Positions 1 to 8,767 of a stretch of 25,690 nt of DNA are shown piece after piece. The position numbers and the translations under genes are program-made. The stretch is taken from NCBI GenBank assembly GCA_035259145.1, contig DATFWQ010000231.1, positions 1-25,690 on the forward strand, in the 5' to 3' direction. Under the pieces are notes generated by a model that was not told the DNA's origin, made no database searches, and saw only the letters and a list, made by a program, of their open reading frames with translations. This stretch comes from CF-161 sp035259145 (GTDB lineage: Bacteria > Chloroflexota > Dormibacteria > Dormibacterales > Dormibacteraceae). Numbering within the stretch: position 1 is the stretch's first letter; each line of letters begins with the position of its first letter.

Positions 1-113
1 AAGACCCACGCCTGCCAATAGGCGATTGTCCCTGCCGAGATGAACAGTGCGAACCCTATGAGAACACAGGCTATGACAAGCTGGAACCAGATCTTCGCCT
101 TGGGATTCGTCAT
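1..113 (-). CDS. Isoprenylcysteine carboxyl methyltransferase-like membrane protein, N-terminal part (runs off left edge)
   Basis: Reading leftward from the ATG at 113-111, about 37 codons are open to the edge of the window. They encode a short polar start (MTNPKAK), one hydrophobic helix (roughly residues 9-28) and then the motif AGTIAYWQAWV. The 'GT..YWQAW' pattern at the end of the first membrane helix is typical of ICMT-like/NnrU-type small membrane methyltransferases. No good Shine-Dalgarno is visible before the ATG. The catalytic C-terminal part lies outside the window, so the enzymatic role is inferred from this short match only. Confidence 0.6.
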   Translation of the reverse strand, partial: MTNPKAKIWFQLVIACVLIGFALFISAGTIAYWQAWV

Positions 114-390
114 AGTTTGATGATGCGAACGGATTGATCCACGCGCGCGACCTCGCGACCGAATACATGACGCGAAGGCGGTCGCCGGCCTTGCCCGACC
201 ATCCTCCCGGGGTCGGCCAGTGCGGGCTCTTGGCCGTATCTTACCCCCGCGTCGTCCGCCTGCGGCCCCCCGGACAAGCGGTCAATCAGTCCACATCTGA
301 CGGACGTCCGGAAGCTTCCGCTGTTCAGCTCGTCTACACGTCCGATGACGCCCTGGCGGGCCTGTTTCATTGCGGTGACGCCGGGCGCGA
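114..390. other. Intergenic region between the ICMT-like gene and the transposase remnant
   Basis: No convincing gene in 277 bp. The open frames here have no recognisable motif. The only structure I see is a pair of overlapping palindromes at 301-320. This stretch may contain the outer end of the IS256-family element, but no matching terminal inverted repeat could be paired by eye. Confidence 0.4.
301..320. repeat. Two overlapping perfect palindromes
   Basis: CGGACGTCCG (301-310) and CGGAAGCTTCCG (309-320) are both perfect palindromes sharing a CG. They lie about 70 bp downstream of the transposase stop codon. They could be part of the IS end or a short terminator-like structure; there is no T-run. 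Function is unknown. Confidence 0.4.
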
Positions 391-1352
391 TCAGCCGGTT
401 GCGCGCAGCTCCGGTGGGCCGAGGAGCTGATGGCGCAGGTCCTGCAATCGCCGGATGCCTGGGACCCAGGTCTCGAGCCCGCGCCAGCCCACGCTGGCCC
501 GATCCAGCACCGCCCAGACCAGCGACACGCAGCTGTTCTCGCCGGGCAAGCGCCCGATCACCTTGACCCGGCGCCGGCTCTCGCCGAAGGTCCGCTCCAG
601 GAGGTTGGTGTGGCGGATCCGCTCGCGATGCTCGACCGGGAACTGGAGGTGGGCGGTGAGGGCGCTCAGGTTGTCGAGCAGGCAGTCCATCGCCCGCGGG
701 TAGCGGCTGGCGTACTTCTCGGCGAACTGGGTCGCCCGTTCCTGGGCCACCGTCACTGCCTCCTCGCCGGGCGGCGCTTCGATGCCATTGAAGATCGACC
801 AGTAGTCCTTCTTGACCTGATCCTGGTCGGCCTTGCTGACCTTCTCCAGCACCTCGCGACAGCCGTGGACCGTGCACTTCTGCCGCAGGCTCTCCGAGAA
901 GACCTGTTCGAAGGCGGAGACCAGGCCGTGAGCGCCGTCGGTGATGCCGAGCTGCGGTGGCTTGAGTCCGCGTTCCCGGAGGTCGCTGAAGTGGGCATGC
1001 CAGCTGTCGTAGCTCTCGGCCGCTCCCGCGCTCAGGCTGATGAAGACCTTCTTGCCCTGGGTCGTGATGCCCCAGCTGCACAGGATCGGCTCGCCCTTGG
1101 CCGCCGGGTGGTACCTGAAGAAGCTGGCGTCGCAGAACAGGTAGTCGAGCTCGTACTCGGAGAGGCCTCGCTTCTGCCAGACCTCGAACTGGCTGACCAG
1201 CACCTGGCAGATCCGGCTCACCGTGGACTTGGAAGCGCCGCCTGTTCTCCCAACGCCTCCACCAGGGTGGCCTCCAAGTCGCGGTCCGAGAGGCCCCGCA
1301 CGAAGCCGGCGATCACCAGCGACTCCAGGGCCCTGGTCCTGGTCACCCCTGC
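391..1352 (-). mobile_element. IS256-family (Mutator-type) transposase remnant, 5'-truncated and frameshifted
   Basis: The 276-aa frame at 1221-391 is the catalytic half of an IS256-type DDE transposase. The first Asp is in LDYLFCDASF, the second in LGITDGAHGL, and the catalytic Glu in TNLLERTFGE; a C-H pair (KCTVHGC) sits in the usual insertion region. Upstream, a second frame from about 1352 to 1243 encodes ALESLVIAGFVRGLSDRD and LVEALGEQAAL, which is the family's segment just before the catalytic core. It is joined to the lower part only by a frameshift near 1236-1245. The first ~80 residues of a normal ~400-aa transposase are absent, because the frame begins immediately after the stop codon of the neighbouring kinase. 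It is therefore a non-functional fragment. No flanking target duplication could be identified by eye. Confidence 0.85.
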
Positions 1353-3029
1353 TTATGGGCCGGTTTCCGTATGTCTGGCTAACCCCGCCGGCAGCCGGTG
1401 TTGCGGCCTCTTCGCGGCCAGGCGCGTTCCACGCGGAACGGAGCGCGAAGCGGGCTCTTTGCGGGGAGGACTCACCGGCACCGACGGAACTCTGACCACG
1501 ACCCGGGTGCCTCGGCCGCGGCTGCTGACGACCTTGAACGCGCCACCGACTCCGGTCGCCCGCTCGAGCATCGAGCGTAAGCCCAGGTGCCCGGGGAAGC
1601 TCCGGTTGGGGTCGAACCCGACACCGTCGTCTGCGACCTCCAGCAAAACCGAGTCTTCGTCCGCCTCGAGGCGGACGTCGACGCGCCGAGCCCGGGCGTG
1701 CTTGACGGTGTTCCAGAGGGCCTCCTGGCCGATCCGGTGCAGCGCCTGCTTGATCTCGATGGGCAGCTCCGGCTCGGCGCTGGCGATGTTCCTGGCAGAG
1801 ATGTGATGCCTGGCACGGAGCACCTCGATCTGCCTGTTGAGAGCCGCCACCACGCCCTCGGTCTCGAGGGCTTCAGGGCGCAGCTCGAAGATCAGCGCCC
1901 GCATCTCGGCCTGGCTTGCATCCGCGAGCCGCAGGACGTAGTCGATCGGCTGTGCGATCCCCGCCGAATCCGGGTCGAGCCGCTCGCGTGCCATCTGCGC
2001 TCCAACCTGGATCGCGTAGAGCGACTGAGAGACCGAGTCGTGCAGCTCCCTGGCCAGCCGCTGCCGTTCCTCCAGCGCGACTTTCTGCCGGGCGGCCGTC
2101 AGCAGCTGGGCGTTTGCCGCGCCCGTCGCCGCCTGGTCCGCCAGCGCCCCCAGGAAGCTCGTCTCGGCCGCGTACGGCATCTCGCCCACCCGGTAGATGG
2201 CCGTCAGCAGGCCGACTGCTGCGCCCTGGTGCAGGAGCGGCGCGAAGGCGGCCGGTTGCCACGGCAGCGACTCCAGCAAGCACGCCGTCCCGACCGCCCG
2301 CTCCAGCAGCTGACGTGCGTCCGCGTAAACCACGACTCGCTCCGCCGCCAGGGTCTGCGTGAAGCGGAAGCATGGGAGGGCCTCCGAGACCTCCGACCGC
2401 AGATGCTCTCGGAACCCGTCCGGCACACCGGCGGCGCCGACCCACGCCGCGACCTGGTCTTCATCGTCGAGCATCATCACCCACGCGGCGAGCGCGCGCG
2501 TGCCGGCGAGAGCGCATTCGCTGACGGCCTCGAGGACCGCGTCGACCGAGTCGCTAGCGGCGGCGCAGGAAGCGGCCTGGGCCAGCGCTGCCGCCTGCCT
2601 GGCCTGCCGCTGTCGCTCCGTTACGTCTCGGAAGGACAGCACGAGGAACCGGTTGCGCTGGAGATCCAGCACGGTGCCCCTCACCTCGAGCTCCAGCTCT
2701 GAACCGTCGACGCGGAAGCCGATCGATTCTGACCTGCCATCGCGAACGTCGGCCCAGTGTGCGAGGGCGGTTTGCCGATGCTGTTCGGGAACGAACCTGA
2801 GGAGGTCCTGACCCAGCACGCGGTCTGACTGGAGGTCGAACAGCGCGCAGTAGGCAGGGCTGGCATAAACCACCCGAAGATCGCTGTCCAGGACGAGGAC
2901 CCCATCTGGCGAGGCGGTGACCCAGGCGGCGAGGACATCAAGCTCGAGGCCCTGCGGGTGTCTGGCCGGCCTCGACGTCTCCAGGATGCTGCTCGGGGCT
3001 GCCCTGCCCTTATCCGTCAACTTCCGCAT
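1353..3029 (-). CDS. Soluble PAS-GAF sensor histidine kinase (NarL-partner, HisKA_3 type), orphan
   Basis: 558 aa from the ATG at 3029; an upstream in-frame start at 3086 would add 19 residues. A PAS domain spans about residues 30-140 (DGVLVLDSDLRVVYASPAY, ending FRDVTERQRQ), and a GAF-like domain about 150-312. The dimerisation/phosphoacceptor helix has H330 in ARELHDSVSQ. The HATPase domain follows (N box EALWNTVKHA, DDGVGF at 467-472, GHLGLRSM, GRGTRV). There are no membrane segments, so it is a cytoplasmic sensor of an unknown ligand. Such kinases normally phosphorylate a LuxR/NarL-type regulator encoded next door, but here the IS256 remnant begins right after the stop. The last ~40 residues (after VVRVP) are outside the domain and rich in Arg/Pro, so the native 3' end may have been altered at the IS junction. 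Confidence 0.85.
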   Translation of the reverse strand: MRKLTDKGRAAPSSILETSRPARHPQGLELDVLAAWVTASPDGVLVLDSDLRVVYASPAYCALFDLQSDRVLGQDLLRFVPEQHRQTALAHWADVRDGRSESIGFRVDGSELELEVRGTVLDLQRNRFLVLSFRDVTERQRQARQAAALAQAASCAAASDSVDAVLEAVSECALAGTRALAAWVMMLDDEDQVAAWVGAAGVPDGFREHLRSEVSEALPCFRFTQTLAAERVVVYADARQLLERAVGTACLLESLPWQPAAFAPLLHQGAAVGLLTAIYRVGEMPYAAETSFLGALADQAATGAANAQLLTAARQKVALEERQRLARELHDSVSQSLYAIQVGAQMARERLDPDSAGIAQPIDYVLRLADASQAEMRALIFELRPEALETEGVVAALNRQIEVLRARHHISARNIASAEPELPIEIKQALHRIGQEALWNTVKHARARRVDVRLEADEDSVLLEVADDGVGFDPNRSFPGHLGLRSMLERATGVGGAFKVVSSRGRGTRVVVRVPSVPVSPPRKEPASRSVPRGTRLAAKRPQHRLPAGLARHTETGP

Positions 3030-3248
3030 AGGCTGCCTGATATGTGCGTTCGGAGATTCACGGGTACGGCCCGCCGCCTGCCACACAATCCATCACACCG
3101 TACCTGCTGATGTCAGGCTGTCGCGACGTGCAAATGCGCGATTTCTGCTCACCCGTTTGGGGGCGAGCGGAGTGCGACAAGCCGCAGCCCTTGCTGCCCA
3201 CACCGGCCAACGGACCTGCGGCTCAACGAGTGAGCCGGCCCACCACAT

Positions 3249-4055
3249 CTACAACGGGTGCTTCCCGAGGAAGGCCAGAGTTCGCTCGTTGAACTCATCG
3301 ACCTTCTCGTAGATCGGGGCGTGCGCGCACCCTTCGAAGACCGCGACTTCGGAGGCCCCGATCCCGTGCTGAAGGGGTTCCGCGAAGCGAGTCGACGTCA
3401 CCATGTCCAACCGGCCGAAAGTGATCAGCGTCGGCGCCACGATCTTCGCCAGCTGCGCCGACGCATCGTGGCCGATGACCGCCGCTGACTGCCGCATGAA
3501 CGCGTCGACCGGTGGCATTGGACGTCCACGCACGAACGCTGCAAGGGACTCCACGTAGTCCTCCCGCGCATCGTAGAGCTCGGGTGTGAAGCACCATGGG
3601 AAGATCCCGGTGATCACCATCTCGGTGACGCTGTCGAGGGCAGTCGCCATGATCCGCCAGCCTTCGACCACAACCCTGAGGAACGGATCGGTCTGGTGCC
3701 ACGCGCTGTGCAGGGATAGCGAGGCGACCTTCGCGGGGTGCTTCGCGGCCAGCCACATGCCGGTCGCGGCGCCGAGCGAGAGCCCCGCGACGTGCGCTCG
3801 CTCGACTCCAATCGCATCCATAAATGCCGCGATGTCGTCGGCCAGCATCTGGGTCGTGTAGTCGCCCTCGGGCTTGTCGGTGAGTCCGGCCCCGCGCAGG
3901 TCTACGGAGATACATCGATAGCGCTTCGCGTACTCGGCGACCTGGAACGCGTAGCACGCCTGGTCGGCAGCAAGGTACGGGATCAGAACGAGCGGCTCAC
4001 CCGCCCCCTGCGACTCGTAGTTCATGCTGATGCCGTTTGCCTGAACCGTGGCCAT
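3249..4055 (-). CDS. Alpha/beta-fold hydrolase
   Basis: 268 aa from the ATG at 4055, the second of two tandem ATGs; AGGAGG sits 7 nt upstream of it. The fold is that of cytosolic esterase/enol-lactonase-type hydrolases. The nucleophile elbow is GLSLGAATG (Ser93), the acid is in FGRLDMV (Asp217) and the catalytic His in GCAHAPIYE (His245), in the order and spacing expected for the family. The usual HG oxyanion motif near residue 28 is replaced by PYLAADQ. The early motif SVDLRGAGLTDKP is also typical. The substrate cannot be told from sequence. It is a monocistronic-looking gene in the same direction as the kinase downstream, about 220 bp away. Confidence 0.9.
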   Translation of the reverse strand: MATVQANGISMNYESQGAGEPLVLIPYLAADQACYAFQVAEYAKRYRCISVDLRGAGLTDKPEGDYTTQMLADDIAAFMDAIGVERAHVAGLSLGAATGMWLAAKHPAKVASLSLHSAWHQTDPFLRVVVEGWRIMATALDSVTEMVITGIFPWCFTPELYDAREDYVESLAAFVRGRPMPPVDAFMRQSAAVIGHDASAQLAKIVAPTLITFGRLDMVTSTRFAEPLQHGIGASEVAVFEGCAHAPIYEKVDEFNERTLAFLGKHPL

Positions 4056-4352
4056 CATCGCTCCTCCTGCTCAACACGGACTCGTCCACCTTGCGATCGA
4101 TCCATCATCCGCCCTCAGGACCGCGGCATCGTGTTCATGTACGCGGCCAGGGCGATCTCCGGGTGCAGTAGGCCGCGGGCCAAATGCAACGAGGGCGAGC
4201 ATTGTAGCCTGCCCAAGAGCTCAACACAACAGGTTTCGGCCACATTGCCACCGTGGTGGTGCCCGAACTTCTCATCGGCGACGTGCGGGAATTCTTTCGC
4301 GGATTGCGACAGCGGGAAGGACGTCGACCAGGTCGCAGCGCGGTCGCTGCCG
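4056..4352. other. Intergenic region upstream of the hydrolase
   Basis: Apart from the AGGAGG ribosome-binding site of the hydrolase (about 4063-4068, minus strand), I see no gene, RNA or repeat. A 96-codon minus-strand frame (4405-4115) shows no motif and overlaps the MazF remnant in another frame, so it is not called. Confidence 0.4.
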
Positions 4353-4511
4353 TCAGCGCAGCCCGAGGACAAGCCGGAGCCCTGCGTCTGCTTCCGCCAG
4401 CTCATCTACCGTCAGGCGCCCGGCCCGTCTTCCCAGTCGGCTGAGGTCAGCTGCGGCGAGTTGATCGACCAGGAGCAGTGTCTGCTGGCCCTCTGCTCGG
4501 CCCACAGGTCG
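4353..4511 (-). pseudogene. MazF/PemK-type toxin, C-terminal remnant
   Basis: Reading leftward, about 52 codons end in a stop at 4355-4353 and encode PVGRAEGQQTLLLVDQLAAA followed by DLSRLGRRAGRLTVDELAEA and ending in RLVLGLR. This matches the C-terminal third of MazF endoribonucleases: the 'VDQ...D.SRLGRR.GRL...ELA..D..LR.VLGL' pattern. No N-terminal beta-barrel residues and no start codon belong to it, and no antitoxin frame is recognisable nearby. Upstream the frame runs into the end of the BNR gene. It is a truncated remnant, not a working toxin. Confidence 0.65.
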
Positions 4512-4517
4512 GGGGAG

Positions 4518-4542
4518 GCTGGGCGACCTGCGGCCGCCCAGC
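4518..4542 (-). terminator. GC hairpin just after the BNR-protein gene
   Basis: GCTGGGCG at 4518-4525 pairs perfectly with CGCCCAGC at 4535-4542 (8-bp stem, 9-nt loop). It lies 9 bp beyond the stop codon of the secreted BNR protein, where a transcription terminator would be expected. No T-run follows, so it is at best a weak intrinsic or Rho-assisted terminator. Confidence 0.35.
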
Positions 4543-4550
4543 CCGGCGAT

Positions 4551-6065
4551 CTAAAAGGCTCCAGTGACTACGTCAGTACGGTTGGTGGTACACGAGAGGT
4601 CCGAGCAGTTGGTCCGAACGAACAGCGGGTGGAACACTGTCCCCGCCGTTGCGAGCGCCTGGTAGTCACCCAGGAAGAATCCACCTGCGTTGGGCGCGGC
4701 CAGCATGTTGAACGATCCCGCCACATGCTGCTCGTTGCCGAAGCTGGCGCCGCCGGCCGGGGACGTCTTGAGCCAGTAGTCGGTCGGCAGCGTCGTCGTG
4801 TTCCCGGCTGCCAGGTTGCGGAGATCGTAGAACGTCACTCCCACCGTCCCGGCAGAATTGACGGCCACCGTCGGGGTAAACGATGGCCGCGTCGTGGATG
4901 TGCTGACCACAGCCGGAGCCGACCAGGTTGCGCCGCCGTCTGTTGAAGTCGAAATCACCACCTGGTTGAACTGCCCACCGGTGAAGCGGGCGTCCGTCCA
5001 GGTGACGTACAGCTGCCCGGTCGCCGGATCGATGGCCGCCGAGGGCAGCCCCTCACCGGTGCGCAGGGCCTGGCCCGTGTTGGGGTCCACGTCGGTCAAG
5101 TCCTGCTCATTCGCTACCACCGTCACTCCCGACCACGTGGCACCACCATCCAGCGACTTGATGACGCCGACATGATCGCCCAGCGGCTTCGGACCGGATG
5201 ACGTAAACAGGTCGAAGAAGTCGTAGAGGACGCCGCTGCGGGGATCGACCACGATCTCGTTGCCGATGGTCTGGCGCTGCGTGCCCGGGTCGAAGATCGG
5301 CCGCGCCGCCGACCAGTGCAGTCCGCCATCAGTGGTCTTGGAGAACCACGTGGGCCCAGCAAACGCGCGGGCCTTCAGGACGGAGTCGGGGCTGGCGCCT
5401 GGCGACTCCGTGCGGTCCCACACCACATAAGCGGTACCGGCCAGAACGGGATCGGCGGTCACAGACTCCTTGTCGTTGAAGAACCTGGTGAACTCAAAGA
5501 CCGGCGATGTTCCCTGGTCGGCCTTGATGAGGCGCGCGTTGCCCCAGCTCTTTCCGCCATCGGTCGAGGTGACCACGGCCACGCCAGTGTCGTTGTTGCC
5601 GGCGCCGCCCACCGAAGTGTTGGTGGCCAGGAGGGCCACTGAGTACGCGGTGCCGTCAGCGCCGATTGAGACCCAGGGATCCGATGCGCGCTCGTAGGGC
5701 GCCCCGGTGAACGGGTCCAGGATGGGGTTGGGCTGCTCGCAGACGCTGAAGGGCTGGGTCGTCTCGCCCCACGTCTTCCCGCCGTTGGAGCTGAATCCCA
5801 CCTGAATGCCGTGGGCGCCGCCGTTGGACCAGCGGTCCTGCTGAAACGAAGTGATGATGTTGTCCGTGTTGCGTGGGTTGACACTGACCTGCGGCTCCAC
5901 CTCGGCGTTGGGGAAGTTGGTGCCAGGCGTCGTGCCGGCGTTCGTAGAACAGGTGCCGTACGGACTGGGTCCGGAGACCACCACCAGTGTGCCTGCCAGG
6001 ACCGACGTGCTGAAAACGATGAGCGCGCCGCTCGCCATAGCGACGGCGGCAATCAGACGTTTCAT
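4551..6065 (-). CDS. Secreted BNR/Asp-box repeat protein (sialidase-like beta-propeller fold)
   Basis: 504 aa. The ATG at 6065 is preferred because AAGGAGG lies 6 nt upstream; an in-frame GTG six bases earlier overlaps that site. The first ~24 residues form a signal peptide (MKRLIAAVAM, hydrophobic core, ending SVLAG). Asp-box motifs recur at about 92 (SSNGGKTW), 167 (STDGGKSW), 244 (TTDGGLHW), 304 (SLDGGATW) and 374 (STDGGATW), with a degenerate sixth at 435 (SPAGGASF). This marks a six-bladed propeller of the sialidase superfamily. Four cysteines (39, 109, 487, 492) could form disulfides joining the termini. I do not see the arginine triad or FRIP motif of true sialidases, so glycosidase activity is unproven; an adhesive or binding role is equally possible. 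It is exported, probably cell-surface or extracellular. Confidence 0.85.
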   Translation of the reverse strand: MKRLIAAVAMASGALIVFSTSVLAGTLVVVSGPSPYGTCSTNAGTTPGTNFPNAEVEPQVSVNPRNTDNIITSFQQDRWSNGGAHGIQVGFSSNGGKTWGETTQPFSVCEQPNPILDPFTGAPYERASDPWVSIGADGTAYSVALLATNTSVGGAGNNDTGVAVVTSTDGGKSWGNARLIKADQGTSPVFEFTRFFNDKESVTADPVLAGTAYVVWDRTESPGASPDSVLKARAFAGPTWFSKTTDGGLHWSAARPIFDPGTQRQTIGNEIVVDPRSGVLYDFFDLFTSSGPKPLGDHVGVIKSLDGGATWSGVTVVANEQDLTDVDPNTGQALRTGEGLPSAAIDPATGQLYVTWTDARFTGGQFNQVVISTSTDGGATWSAPAVVSTSTTRPSFTPTVAVNSAGTVGVTFYDLRNLAAGNTTTLPTDYWLKTSPAGGASFGNEQHVAGSFNMLAAPNAGGFFLGDYQALATAGTVFHPLFVRTNCSDLSCTTNRTDVVTGAF

Positions 6066-6280
6066 GAACACCCTCCTTGCGCATGCTCACGAGAGACTCA
6101 CTCCCCCGTCGCGCCGACCAATCCCCCACACAATGAAGACGCGCGACGAGCCGCTGACTACCCTAACAGGTCGCCGCCTCGCCACCCCGACGGCCCACGC
6201 CCCTCCGCCACTCCTCGCCCTCTGTCAACCGGTTATTAATCGGTCCCGTCAACGAAGTAGCCCCGCCGCGATCTGGGCGC

Positions 6281-6568
6281 GGGAATCGATCTCCAGACGT
6301 CGCCGTAGTCGGGGTGGACGACCGGTTCTGGGGTGAGGAGGTCGCCGCCGTTGTTCGGCCGGTCGCAGGGGAGCCACCGGCCGAGGCGGAGCTGGTCGAG
6401 CTCTGCCGGCGGCATCTGGCGCACTTCAAGGTTCCGCGCCATTGGGTCTTCGTCGACAGCTTCCCGCTCATGCCGTCGGGGAAGGTCCAGAAGCACATCC
6501 TGCGGGAGCGGCTCGCGTGCGCTGCCGGAACACGGCCCGGGGCGTCTGGATCAGGTGCGCCACCGTGA
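6281..6568 (+). pseudogene. Acyl-CoA synthetase (AMP-binding family), C-terminal domain remnant
   Basis: The open frame encodes PDVAVVGVDDRFWGEEVAAV, then ELVELCRRHLAHFKVPRHWV, then FPLMPSGKVQKHILRERL. This is the mobile C-terminal domain of acyl-CoA/fatty-acid ligases, including the catalytic Lys of the PSGKVQK motif. The ~400-residue ATP- and acyl-binding N-terminal domain is missing: upstream of 6281 the homology stops in a non-coding stretch. A GTG at 6314 could in principle start an 84-aa peptide, but no ribosome-binding site is evident. It is a truncated gene end. Confidence 0.75.
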
Positions 6569-6761
6569 GCTGACGGTGAGGCGATGCACGGGCCTGCCGC
6601 GCCGGTGCATCAGAACGCCCCTGGCCGCGGTCGCTCCTTCTTTAACGCGACCTACGCGGCAACTCGGCCAATAGAGCCAAGCGCACAGGAGGTGGTGTCC
6701 TCCGCAGGGATGACGTCTCAGGACCGATGCGGCGGCGGCCGGCCAGAAGTAGTGTCTAGGG

Positions 6762-7967
6762 GTGCGAATCCGGTCAGCCATCGATGACGCCTGGAGGGCG
6801 AATCCCGGCCTATTCGACCCCACCGTCTCTGCCGCCGTTGGCAGTCTGGCCGTTGTTCAGGCTCTCGGGCTGCTGGCTCCCGGTCACACGATCGCTTCCG
6901 TCGACCCGGTCCTTGCCGGCCTGGCAGTTGCGGGCAGCCTGCCCATCGCCGCGCGGCGCCGCTTTCCGGTGTTTGTGCTGCTCGTGATCGGGACGGCGGT
7001 GGCGCTCTGGATCATCCGCGTCTACCCGAGCCTCCAGGTGGGCGGCTTCGTCGTCGGAATCCTCGGGCTGCTCATCGCCGTCTACACAGTCGCGGTCCAG
7101 CAGGGGCGGCCCCGCTCCCTCTATTTGACCGGCGCCGTGCTTGTGGTCAACGACCTGATCTATCTGGCGCTCCTCCTGATTGGGCGAACTGATGCCATTC
7201 ACAACGCGACCCTGCTCACCATCGCGGTGGCGGGAAGCTGGGCGCTGGGGGACAACGTGGGGACGCGCCGTGCCTACCTATCGGCCCTCGAGGAGCGTGC
7301 TCGGCACCTCGAGCGGGAGCAGGAGCAGCGGGCTCAGCGGGCTGCCCTGGACGAGCGGGCTCGAATCGCACGGGAGCTCCACGACGTGGTGGCGCACCAC
7401 GTCAGCGCCATCGCCGTCCAGGCCAGCGCTGCTGAGGAGATCGCCGAAGGGGACCCTCGCCGGGCCAGGCTCGCGCTCAGCGCGATACAGGCGGCCAGCC
7501 GCCAGGCGCTGGCCGAGATGAGGGCCATCGTCGGCATCCTTCGGGAGCCCAATGACGACGACGACCTCCTGCCGCAACCGAGCCTGGCCCAGGTGGATCG
7601 CCTGGCGGCTCAGAGCCGCGCGGCCGGGCTTGAGGTCGAGGTCGTGCTGGAAGGCACGCCGCGCCGGGTGCCAGAGCCGATCGGTCTATCGGCGTATCGC
7701 ATCGTCCAGGAGGCGTTGACCAACACCCTCAAGCACGCTCGAGCGACCCGCGCCACGGTGACCATCCGGTACGAGCCGGCGGTCCTGGACATCGACGTCG
7801 TCGACGACGGGATCGGCGTCGATAGTCCGCGCCGGTCCAGCGGTCGTGGCCTGGTAGGCATGCGCGAGCGGGTCGCGCTCTTCCGTGGCACTCTCGACTT
7901 GGGCACCGCGTCCGAGGGCGGGTTCCGGGTCCACGGGCGGCTGCCGCTCGACGGTACGGACCGGTGA
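6762..7967 (+). CDS. Membrane sensor histidine kinase (HisKA_3/NarL-partner type)
   Basis: 401 aa from a GTG at 6762. Four or five hydrophobic segments lie between about 22 and 162 (for example FPVFVLLVIGTAVALWII and VGGFVVGILGLLIAVYTVAV), with little extracytoplasmic sequence; this 'intramembrane-sensing' layout is common in kinases beside drug-exporter genes. A coiled stretch (171-200) leads to the phosphoacceptor His207 in ARELHDVVAHHVSAI. The HATPase domain has N321 in EALTNTLKHA, DDGIGV at 348-353 and GRGLVGM at 361-367. The gene overlaps the response regulator by 4 bp (GTGA), so the two are translationally coupled. It probably senses a membrane-active compound or envelope state and controls the downstream ABC genes. 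Confidence 0.9.
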   Translation: MRIRSAIDDAWRANPGLFDPTVSAAVGSLAVVQALGLLAPGHTIASVDPVLAGLAVAGSLPIAARRRFPVFVLLVIGTAVALWIIRVYPSLQVGGFVVGILGLLIAVYTVAVQQGRPRSLYLTGAVLVVNDLIYLALLLIGRTDAIHNATLLTIAVAGSWALGDNVGTRRAYLSALEERARHLEREQEQRAQRAALDERARIARELHDVVAHHVSAIAVQASAAEEIAEGDPRRARLALSAIQAASRQALAEMRAIVGILREPNDDDDLLPQPSLAQVDRLAAQSRAAGLEVEVVLEGTPRRVPEPIGLSAYRIVQEALTNTLKHARATRATVTIRYEPAVLDIDVVDDGIGVDSPRRSSGRGLVGMRERVALFRGTLDLGTASEGGFRVHGRLPLDGTDR

Positions 7968-8629
7968 CGATCAAGGTCCTGATCGCGGACGACCAGGAGC
8001 TCGTGAGAGCCGGCTTCCGGATGGTGCTGGAGGCCCGCGAGGACTTTCAGGTCGTAGGGGAGGCTGCCGACGGCCAGGAGGCTGTGACCCTGGCCGACGC
8101 GACCCGTCCTGACGTTGTGCTCATGGACGTGCGCATGCCGGTGATGGACGGTATCGAGGCCACCCGGCGGGTCATGGCATTCAGAAACTCGGCGCCTGTG
8201 CATGTCCTCATGCTCACCACGTTCGACTTCGACCAGTACGTCTATGACGCCCTCCGCGCCGGCGCGGCTGGCTTCATGCTGAAGGACGCGTCACCCGAGC
8301 AGCTCGCGCACGGCATTCGCACGGTTGCCGCCGGCGAGGCCCTGCTGGCGCCCTCGGTCACGCGCCGTCTCATCGAGCGGTACCTGCAGCTGCCGGCCCC
8401 ACGCTCCAACCGCCAGGATGCACTGGCCGATCTGACCTCCCGCGAACGCGAGGTGCTCCGCCTCGTAGCCCGCGGACTGAGCAACCAGGACATCGCGTCC
8501 GAGCTGCACCTCAGCCTGGCCACCGTCAAGAGCCACGTGGCCCGACTGCTGATGAAGCTCGGTCTGCACGACCGCACCCAGGCCGTGATCGTCGCCTACG
8601 AGAGCGGCTTCATCACTCCGGGTGGATAG
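7964..8629 (+). CDS. NarL/LuxR-family response regulator
   Basis: 221 aa, starting at the GTG that overlaps the kinase stop codon. The receiver domain (1-120) has the acidic pair D9-D10, the phosphorylated Asp55 in VLMDVRMP, a Thr in MLTTFD and the conserved Lys in FMLKDAS. A LuxR-type helix-turn-helix follows from about 150 to 212 (LTSREREVLRLVARGLSNQD, then LATVKSHVARLLMKLGL). It should be activated by the preceding kinase and bind DNA as a dimer. The likely target is the promoter of this operon or of the ABC genes starting 174 bp downstream. Confidence 0.93.
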   Translation: MTIKVLIADDQELVRAGFRMVLEAREDFQVVGEAADGQEAVTLADATRPDVVLMDVRMPVMDGIEATRRVMAFRNSAPVHVLMLTTFDFDQYVYDALRAGAAGFMLKDASPEQLAHGIRTVAAGEALLAPSVTRRLIERYLQLPAPRSNRQDALADLTSREREVLRLVARGLSNQDIASELHLSLATVKSHVARLLMKLGLHDRTQAVIVAYESGFITPGG

Positions 8630-8767
8630 CCGGGAGCGCGGTCCACCCTGAGATTCGTTCTCGGGGATGAGGAAGTGCAGCCCGGGGGCCGATGTCCACC
8701 CCGGTCCCGCGGAGTGACGATTGGCGGGTCGAGCCTGTGCTCGCGGCGAATCTCTGGAGGTGTGCTG

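Noticed and set aside
430..1806. 458-codon plus-strand frame across the transposase and kinase
   Set aside because: It is antisense to the IS256 catalytic region and the kinase HATPase domain, both with clear motifs; its composition (Arg/Pro/Ala-rich, no motif) is that of a high-GC shadow frame.
1587..2702. 371-codon plus-strand frame
   Set aside because: Antisense to the PAS-GAF kinase and without recognisable motifs.
6236..6310. Minus-strand peptide GDVWRSI...RRGYFVDGTD resembling an AMP-ligase core motif
   Set aside because: It is antisense to the acyl-CoA synthetase remnant and only loosely similar; treated as coincidence.
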